NCBI RefSeq assembly: GCF_000150275.1
Contig: NW_002060944.1
Location: 5,679,102-5,743,101 of the forward strand
DNA length: 64,000 bases
Source: Trichoplax adhaerens
Lineage: Eukaryota > Placozoa > Uniplacotomia > Trichoplacea > Trichoplacidae
Direction: 5' to 3'
Both the position numbers and the translations under genes were made by a program. Every line of letters starts with the position of its first letter. Positions within the stretch are counted from its first letter, which is position 1. Below, in pieces: positions 55,701 to 64,000 of the stretch. Under the pieces are notes generated by a model. It was not told the DNA's origin, did not search any database, and saw nothing but the letters and a program-made list of their open reading frames with translations.

Positions 55701-57621
55701 ATGAAGAACGACTAACCGAAGCGACCATCTAAAGGCAATGATCCCAAAGGATCAAATAAGCAATATGCCATAACTAAGAATATGAATAATAAGCACCAAT
55801 TGGCTAAAATAGCTGCTCGAACTACGATAATATCTTCTCCAGGGCAATCAGAGCTGTCGGCAAAAGTCCAGTACGTGCCTAAAGCTGTCCACGTTAACTC
55901 AGGCAGCATCAAGAGTAATCGAAAATATAGAAAGTATCGCAAGGAACGTCGAGGTCTACTATTATAGATAGTTCCTCGACTACTAATAATACCAATAGCC
56001 AATTCCAATATGATTAAGCATGATAATATGACAAAGACACCAATTAAGAAGATATGTAATACACTAATGCTTGGACATGGATAATTCCTATCATGGAGAT
56101 GATATATAATACCAAAAAAGACAATCCTGTTCAAAAACAGAACAAGTTCAGCATTAATAAAGATTTAATATCTATAAAAATTGAATAGAGTAACATCTTG
56201 AAATCGTCTTCATTCGTTGTTATTTCGTAAGATGATGAAATATAATAATACTAGACTTTATTTCATACAGTAGAAGCTTAGCAACATACAACATATTGAT
56301 ATAAATGCGATTAAAATATTTAGCAACCTACATTGGCTACAGTACTGGACTAAAACGCTATAACTGATCTATTTAGTAGGTATGTTATAAATATTCGAGT
56401 CATACAATGCCAATGGGCTTCTAGGTGATTAATTTGCCTAGTCCTCAACACTCTTACGAGCGGATGTCACCGTTAGTAATTTACTGTTGTATCGAAATTT
56501 GTCATTTTAACCCACTCTAATTACCTTCTGTAGCATGTGAAAAATGATTAATTATACTGTTGGAATTGAGCAAATACAATTAATAATAACACTGTATAAT
56601 TAGCAATGAAGTTGAAAACATTCTACAGTACATGATGGATGATGTTAGTGTTGTCAAGGACTACTTTTCTTGTAGTAGTGCATGTTATGCACTTGTATAT
56701 CAAACAGGATATCTTCTTGACGATGCCTATTGCTCCATTCATCCAGTTTATAGCGGCCTGTACGAGCGATCATACTGATCAAAAGTTAATAATTAATATG
56801 TTTACAACAGTTATCCAATTTCAAAATGATCTTCCACGAGTAACATCACGATTTATCTCGATGAAATATACGAATTTACTCTTATTCACAATATCTAAGC
56901 CTACTCATTGTTATAGTAGTTTTTGTGCGTTAGCCTGTACGATCGATCCATTAATTACTGATCCATGGATTAGTATTTTAGTGGCTTAAGTTGACTGTCA
57001 ACTCAAGTGATCAAGTCGATTACGGCAGTAAATTCAACTTGTTTTTGCAGTAATCTCTGGCAGTAGCTTGTACTCAGGCCGACCAATTCATTGTTGATCG
57101 TTATTGGACAGCATTCAAATGGATTTAGTTGATGCTCAAGTAGCAAGTGGATTATATTTTAGCGACATTAGGCCAGTACATTGACATCGCACCGATCCAA
57201 TCATCATTAATCGGTACCACAGTGAAGCACTATAATGGCCACAGTGGTTGCTTTAGCAAACAGAACACTCTTACGGTAAGTTATCTATATTTCAATCAGT
57301 AAGGATTACTCAAAAATGAGAGTTGTAGTCCTAGTTGACTTCGCGCTAGCCCATGAATAGCAGGTGCTGCACGAAGGTAACTACAACAATTTTGATGTGG
57401 GTTCATCATACCAATCATAACGCCATTTATCTATATTACAACATTGACCAATACTGCTAGTAGTCAAAATAAAGCTATAAAGCATATCAATTAAGTAGAT
57501 CAAGAAGAGAATTCTCTTGCATTTACCCAAAGATGTGAATAGCTGCTAATCCTAATCCAAAACAAACCAAATCATCACTGCCAATGCCCCAACGTCGGCC
57601 GAAAGCGATCAGCGCCGGCAT
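52793..57621 (-). CDS. DAGL: Diacylglycerol lipase, paralogue C
   Basis: sn-1-specific diacylglycerol lipase, closest in layout to paralogue A. Exons in transcript order: 57527-57621, 55717-56126, 55384-55604, 54891-55015, 54597-54735, 54289-54447, 54123-54203, 53872-53999, 53699-53767, 53548-53620, 53166-53428, 52793-52967; 1938 nt, 645 aa, all in phase. It starts [19 protein letters not shown], near-identical to A. Exons 1, 2, 4, 6, 7, 8, 9 and 10 have the same lengths as in A. Four membrane helices lie in exon 2; AAYGWPFY in exon 4. Predicted triad: Ser420 in GHSLGAG, Asp472 in RNDLVPR, His619 in MIGDHF. A Cys cluster ([14 protein letters not shown]) precedes an Asn/Asp/Ser-rich loop. The donor after exon 6 (TCG|GTTGGT) is non-consensus but is required by phase and by exon length. 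Intron 1 (1.4 kb) contains an unexplained 116-codon open frame on the other strand (56639-56989). Confidence 0.92.
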
Positions 57622-58214
57622 GATTACATCGGCTGGGAAGCAACTCAATAATTGCGCTAATAAGTTCTATTTTAAGTAGATTCGGTAATAATGCAAAGTA
57701 AGCAGCATAAAACAACAACTTTCCAGTATAATGATGCCGTAATAAATAATATTCCAGATAGAAAACAGGATGCCTGGCCAGATTGGTTCCAGCTTGGCTG
57801 GCTACAAGGCAGAAAATGGCAAAATTGCCTACTATACAAGGTACGAGTCCTGTTACAAAACAGCTTGTATTGCTTGAATGCACTGTTTGCGCTACTATAT
57901 AGTGAATAATCGTTTTCGACGTCGTTCGCAATTTCATCATTTAATAGACTCGCTTCCACCATCGCCTATCCAATACAACATGCTGTACCATGGAGAGTTG
58001 ATTGCGAATGCTTACCTGAAGGCAAAATCGTACAACTGAGATAAATTATACAGTATACTGTATCATACTGCCCATCAGTAACAGACAACACTATAGAAAA
58101 TTCGTTGGCATTGTTGAACTCGACTGTGAAGCAGCGGTGACCCTTGCAAACCTTCTAGCTGGTTGCTAAGTTGCAACTTCTCCAGCAGGCTCCAGCAGCA
58201 AGCTGAGATCAAAG
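57622..58214. promoter_or_regulatory. Divergent promoter region of DAGL-C and TELO2
   Basis: About 590 bp lie between the start codons of two oppositely oriented genes, so both promoters must be here or in adjacent 5' introns. It is less AT-rich than its surroundings. Overlapping open frames on both strands (57575-57962 and 57691-57909) partly cover DAGL-C exon 1 in other frames and look fortuitous. A CCAGCAGGCTCCAGCAGCAA direct repeat just precedes the TELO2 ATG. No TATA box was assigned. Confidence 0.5.
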
Positions 58215-61200
58215 ATGGACTCTGCACATTCTATTGCTCAATCTGAGGTCTATTCTATCGTTGCCAAGGTTATACGACAAATTCAAAACACTGACGATCA
58301 GAAAGAATGGTTACAAGGATTACAAGAATTTAATGCATTACTAACAGGCGTAGCACAATCACCACTCCAATCCAATCTAAATGAAATTAAGATGCAATTT
58401 ACGACCAGATATTATACCATGGCTGCCAACGCGATCATCAAGACGTATGCTAAATGGTCCACTAAAATCACTGCAGAAAATCGAGTACAGTATCTTGATC
58501 ACTTCTTTCTTAAAGGACCGTGCCATGAAGCTTTTCTTTCGCTATCCAATATATTCAATACCTCCAGGTAATCAACCCATTTATCATCATCTTATGATGT
58601 ACTATAGAAGTTAACGAGCTTGCTGATACCATGGCAAGAGTACTATACGTGATGCAAAAAAGCACTGCAATAGATAGACAACTGCATGCAATTAATATAG
58701 TACAAGGTGTATAATTTATATATCCAAGATTGAGTTTAGCATTGACCTCATACAGCATATCAACATCAATCGTGCACGATTGCATCAATATCTTGACTGT
58801 AATTCGTAGATGCATGTGCAATTATGCATGCGCAGCACCAAATACATTCTTTCTTGCAATAACCAGCTACAGCGGCTATTGGCTACGATACTCGTATAAA
58901 GACACTGTCAGTGAATTACACCAATCTAAAAATCAGCTGTACATTTACCTATCTTTATTCGCATTTAATTAATGTATATGGATGCAGATTATATCTTCCT
59001 AAATCATCTAGTTGTTAATAACATTTAATGGTTTTGAAAGCATTATGATAATTTATCCTATCTAGTCATTCTTTGGTACTACGTCAAGGGATCAATTTGC
59101 TGGACCAATTTATACAAGTTGATAGAATCAGGGATCTGATCTGTAGCTTTTCCTTGGTCAAGAGCAAGGAGATGAATGACCTTGCTAGTGCTACCTTACA
59201 GAATAATCTTTATGAACGAATTATTAGCGATCTAGCTTCATTACCTGAGCGAATTGCAAACAAGCTGGAATTAAATATCAAGTAATAAATTTATATTCCG
59301 ATCTACAATTTCTGTAATCTTTATATGCGTAAATTCATTCCTGCTGTATTTATTCTTCACTTCTTTCATGTATAGATCCAACTTTTATCCGAAATCGTAC
59401 TTTCAGCGCATAGCTCAGCAGATAGATGCTTCATTGAAGTTGATATATGAATTCATAAAAGGTACTATTCGAAGGTCAAACTAGATCAAACTATGTTACT
59501 GTAAATACCATCTTTGTTATCTAATATTGCAATATAGAAAAGTACTTGTTAATAGAGTGAAATGATGACAAGAAATAAACAAAATGTTTACAGTTGTTTT
59601 GATTATTTTGGTATTGAAACAGATGGACATTCCTACAATCTAACCTTCCTTGGTAATTTACTGGGTAAAATAACTATAATAGGCCATGCCGGTAAGTAAT
59701 ACTGTATATTGAAGACATTGTCCTTGGCCTAGGGCAAAAGCAGGAAAATTCTCATGCTAATTTGTTATAACCCGTATATACTAGATACTATATTTTATTA
59801 TCTTCTGCCATCTTGGACAATAAATACTAAGCAAAATAACTTATGGCAATCAGTAATACAAAAACTACTTTGCACTATACCGGATTCTTCTCTCGAAAAT
59901 ATACTAATAACCCTGTTAACAACTATCAAACCGTAAGTGATTTCCATTCACTCACATATAAACAAAAGAATATGTCATCAAATTGACGTTAAGTATCATT
60001 TATTGCTAGGTCATTATCTCCTAATAATCTAATTTCAAGGCTCTTGGGCAACAATATAAATGAAAGTTCGAAATTACGCTTCCTGTTTACTAAAAAATTT
60101 TTGCTACTTCGATCCTTCAAAAACGTAATACTCTTACAAAATTAGCTTGAAAAGCACGTTGTTATACTGAAGGCTAAATATGATTTCGATATTTATAGCT
60201 ATCAATACCTAAAAATATTATAAGCTACCTTCATCTACAAGGATTACAATCACTTCTATCAGAGGTAGGTTAATCGTCTATTAATCACATTACTTAGTAC
60301 AATATTTTCATTATCTTAAAAAATTGTTCAATTCTTTCATCTTACGACCACTTTAACTTTATGAAAAAAGACATTTCTGGAAGTCTTAGATGCATGGTGC
60401 AAGAAGAGCGCTATCCAATATACTGGCTATGAAGAACATCTATATCTATCACAAGTTCTATTGATACTATGTTCGCATTTAGATAAGAAAGAAGTCATTT
60501 CGAACCAACAAGGTATTATTCTTGAAATAGTACAATATTTTTAGAGATAAAGCAGTTTAAGATAACTAATTTACTGCGCTTATACTGTAGCTGTTTTAGT
60601 AAAGTTACTCCATGGTATGCAAGTACACTTAGAAAATAATACGATACAGGTAATAATAAATCAACTTTTTATATCTAATACTCATGCGCTCGAATCTCAA
60701 TTTAAATATATCATAACTTCCGCATTGTAAACCTGTTATATGGGTATATATCTCATTAGATTAGACGTCTAGGTATGATTGTTGGAGAAACATTAACGGA
60801 TGTCTTAGATAACGGAGGAAATCGTCTACGATTCGAGGTTTAGCATGACGGCATGATCAACATGTCAATCAATCAATCAAAGTTTTAAAACTAAATTTTG
60901 TTACAGTATGAAGAAAATGATGAAACTGATGAAATTAAAGCTCTTCAAAAACGACTACCAAAATTGCAAGATGGGTAAATTACCAGTCCTACTGCAGTAC
61001 GCTCTTAATTTATAGTGATTCTTATAAGCAATAACTGACATGAAATATTCATACTTTTAAACACTTAGAGAACTTGAACACACAATAAGCAAATACAATT
61101 TGGATGAACAGGAGGGGTCTGTTATCTACTATCGTATTTTACTATTAGTGATAGATTGTACGATAGGTATATGTAGCATATGCTAGATAACATCTATTGG

Positions 61201-63591
61201 AAATAAGAGTCACATGTATTATTAATCGAATCCAATTTTCGAACAGAAATAAGCACCCTAAAGATACGTTGCATAGCCAAGGGCGACACATCGTCTCAAC
61301 TTTAGAAGAATCATCGTCAAAAGTTGCCACTACATATGAAGAATTAGATAGGTAAGGTGTATTGCTTAGGCTATATATGTTTCTTACGGATGGTAAATTG
61401 TCACAATTTCTTACAAAACAGGAATAGAAAGACTTATTTTTTATTTATTGTTTAGTGATGATGATTTCGAATCATATGACATGAGTAATGATACAGTTGT
61501 AAATAAAATTAAGAAACCTTCTTACATCCGTGATTGCATAGAAGGTTAGTACAGTATGTCATTAATTTACGAATAATTGATAAAAAATTTTATGTCGCTA
61601 GCTTAATGTTTCTGGAATGTGTACATACTGAAATAAAATCTAGGTCTTCTTGTTAATGATGATCCACACCGAGTTGATGTATGTCTACATACGATTGAAA
61701 GTTTAGTGAAAAGAAATCCGAGTGATTTGCCGAACGTAAATGTTACAATTATTGTCAACCTCAATTTTTTGCAATACAGTAGATAGTTTATCCGATGTTT
61801 TTACGTAGATTTGGCTTCTTTAATTTTGTGTATTTTAGTTAGCAGAAGAAATTGTAAAGATTCTTCTCCACTTACAAAATGAAAGTGCTGCGGAAGATTA
61901 TAATATTGTACGGTTATCAGCTATGATATCGACAACTGTACAATGCCCAACCCAGGTTATTAAATCCTTTTTAATGAAGATAATAGAATTTATGTTTGAT
62001 ACGACCTATATGCATCATATCTCATCAAATTTTAATAATTTATTCTATGGGTAGGCTGTTAAGTATTTAACTACGGAATTTTATAAAACCAATTACAGTT
62101 TACAGCAACGTTTGGATATATTAGAGGTGTTTATCAAAACAAAATTGAAAAAATGATTTATTCTAAAATATTGATTTTATTTTATTGTCTGATCCAGGCT
62201 TGATGTTACAAATTATTAAAAACTTTATGACAACATTTAGATTATTGCGAAATCTGCTCAAGAATTATCTTCCCCACACACGACTGATAGTGAAAGTAAG
62301 AAAGAGGCGATACCCAGTGACAATTATGGCACTGGACCCCAACATAGGTCAAAGACTCCGAATTGGCAGCAAATTGTCAATGAAAGAATTAAATTGAAAA
62401 CTCGTCGTTTTGCGAAAGTTAGTAATAGCACCTAAAATTTTGATGTCAAATAGGTTAAATTCTTGTTATTTTATCAGCTTCATATTTCGTGTATATAATC
62501 GTGATTATTTATTCGCATAGGGTCGGCCAAAGTCACGAGTAAAGAGTATAGCTAATCGCTTTGCACCAGTCGCAGGCCTTTTCTTTTTCCCGCTACTGCA
62601 GCACTTTGACAGGTTGTATACGTCTTAGCGCTTAAGCTAATAACAATTTTAATAAATAAGTTCAACAAATTACTTATTGGTATTTCTCGCTACTAACTAG
62701 ACCATTAAACACCATGGATCTACTTGGAGATGACTCCTTCGTATTAGGTCGATTAATTTATACGTTAGGTGTCGTCTTGTATGCTGCTATTAATACTACG
62801 GTTAGTATAAATGGATAGCTTAGACTAACTAGCCACCAACCCAAATGTGAACATACTGTCAGATAGTAAGTATTAACTTGATATTTATCGATGTAGATTG
62901 TTGACAGTATGGGTAAATCTTTATTAGAATTTTTATGGGCCGTAAGATTTCATGAAGAAGCGTAAGAGACTACAAAAAGCTTTTAAAAATAAATTTAATC
63001 TCTATCTGTTAACAAAAATTTTTCAATTCCTCATATATCCAATCTAACTTGCAGGTACATTCGCCAGTCGATCATTTTCAGCTTCACGATGATCATCTTA
63101 AGTTTACCTTCATATGTTTTAATCGGGAATGCAGATATCTATGAATTTCAAGCTTGGATGCAAGGTTTATACATTTTGACATTAAAATAAATCTGAGTAT
63201 GTTTTAAAAAAGTAAATACTAGATATTTATATGCACAAAATGTTTGGATAGTAGTGCTAGACAGTATAAAGTTATCAATGATAGTATAGCCTTGGTAGAA
63301 TAATTTTTTAATAAATTATCATTCTGGTATGCTTATCGAGACTAGATTTAATTCACAAAGATCCCAATAGTGAGTGTCGAAAACTAGCTGCACAATCGTT
63401 ATCCTTACTGCAAGATACTTTCAAAAAGGTTAGTATAGAATGAATTTGCTACCTATTTCAACATGTACGACTACAGTATATTCTATCCATAGTGGAAAAA
63501 TTTTTTGGATCTACTTCTATAACTAATTTATACAATTACGTACTATCTATATCACTTCTAAAATTAGGAATTGTTACCGGAAGAAAAATAA
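58215..63591 (+). CDS. TELO2: TELO2 (Tel2), PIKK-stabilising TTT-complex subunit
   Basis: TELO2 joins TTI1 and TTI2 in the TTT complex and, with R2TP-HSP90, matures PI3K-like kinases (mTOR, ATM, ATR and others). Exons: 58215-58567, 58608-58706, 59089-59281, 59376-59461, 59623-59691, 59733-59932, 60010-60124, 60199-60264, 60371-60512, 60591-60649, 60760-60837, 60907-60974, 61069-61116, 61247-61351, 61456-61544, 61644-61735, 61839-61955, 62055-62126, 62241-62417, 62521-62612, 62701-62800, 62897-62961, 63055-63164, 63346-63428, 63568-63591; about 899 aa (human about 837). Matches include FFLKGPCHEAFL, VRRLGM-like IRRLGMIVGE, LDSDDDFESYDMS, RFAPVAGLFFFPLLQ and MGKSLLEFLWAVRFH. LDSDDDF is the CK2-type site through which TELO2 binds PIH1D1. 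The last exon encodes seven residues. Two junctions (exons 1-2 and 5-6) are each one base out of frame with any canonical sites I can find. Boundaries of exons 2, 3 and 13 are tentative. Confidence 0.9.
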
Positions 63592-63837
63592 TTAGCTGTA
63601 TACTGAAGCAGAACTATAAATTAATTAATTACAGTGTATATGCGCGTATATATACGTGAGTGGAAGGATAGTGAAAAAAGATTGATTAAATATCATTTCG
63701 ATGGTTGATTCTATACGCTTAATTTGAAATTTTCTATTTTGCACGGTAAATGATGTCAACTAGTAAGTACTGTGTGTACAATTGTAGTACTGTAATGGTC
63801 AATAATATACAGTATGAATCTATGTTACTGCATTCAA
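63592..63837. other. Short convergent gap after TELO2
   Basis: About 250 bp between the TELO2 stop and the stop of the next, reverse-strand gene. AT-rich, including a few TACTGTA words; no distinct element was seen. Confidence 0.5.
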
Positions 63838-64000
63838 TTAGATATCATCCATTTCTTTGATTTCTTCATATCCAATAACTTGTAAAAATCTCGGATGATC
63901 ATATATTTTTCCATATGGAATACTGTAATAAAAGTCTTCTTTTGCTCCATTAATCTCTAAATATTGAATGATTTCATCATTGAGAAATCGAGCGGCCATT
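63838..64000 (-). CDS. C-terminal end of an unidentified protein (cut by window edge)
   Basis: A reverse-strand frame is open from the window edge to TAA at 63838-63840 and encodes about 53 residues rich in charged and aromatic residues (for example FYYSIPYGKIYDHPRFLQV), with a balanced composition unlike chance frames in this AT-rich DNA. It contains an ATG at 63999, but the true start or exon boundary is probably beyond the window. I do not recognise the family. It converges on TELO2. Confidence 0.5.
   Translation of the reverse strand, partial: MAARFLNDEIIQYLEINGAKEDFYYSIPYGKIYDHPRFLQVIGYEEIKEMDDI

Noticed and set aside
57575-57962. Two overlapping reverse frames and one forward frame upstream of DAGL-C
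   Set aside because: They cover DAGL-C exon 1 or the divergent promoter in other frames, have no family similarity and contradict each other.

Overview
The window is eukaryotic nuclear DNA. It is very AT-rich, and its genes are split into many short exons with GT-AG introns, most of them 80-600 bp. The protein families (a TRPA channel, CEP95, a SMURF-type C2-WW-HECT ligase, diacylglycerol lipases, TELO2) point to an animal. Compact genes with a vertebrate-like exon structure in AT-rich DNA would fit an early-branching invertebrate such as a placozoan (Trichoplax/Hoilungia). That species call is an inference, not a demonstration.

Layout. (1) 2176-13890, + strand: a TRPA-type ankyrin/TRP cation channel, 26 exons, about 1129 aa. 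(2) 14948-20064, - strand: a CEP95-like centrosomal coiled-coil protein, 15 exons, about 1058 aa, tail-to-tail with the channel. (3) 20065-24165: a 4.1 kb repeat-rich gap with a dimeric tandem repeat (20391-21050) and a dense field of self-complementary CTGTACAG motifs (21785-22885). (4) 24166-29893, + strand: a SMURF-like HECT ubiquitin ligase, 22 exons, about 703 aa, with one recognisable WW domain. (5) 31260-57621: three complete sn-1-specific diacylglycerol lipase (DAGL) paralogues, A (31260-40686, -), B (44092-49641, +) and C (52793-57621, -), plus a decayed copy of the last exon of B at about 51925-52115. (6) 58215-63591, + strand: TELO2, 25 exons, divergent from DAGL-C across about 590 bp. 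(7) 63838-64000, - strand: the end of an unidentified gene cut by the window edge.

Exons were built by hand from family similarity recalled from memory, splice consensus and reading-phase continuity. In six of the seven gene models every junction keeps the frame. TELO2 has two junctions that are each one base out. The genes do not form a pathway. The DAGL trio is the one local family expansion: Ser-Asp spacing (52 residues) and seven exon lengths are identical in all three copies, while the N-terminus and the loop before the catalytic His differ.

The most unusual things are the DAGL cluster with its relic, the reshuffled palindrome field, the higher-order dimer repeat, a probable GC-AG intron in the channel gene, and the single-WW SMURF.
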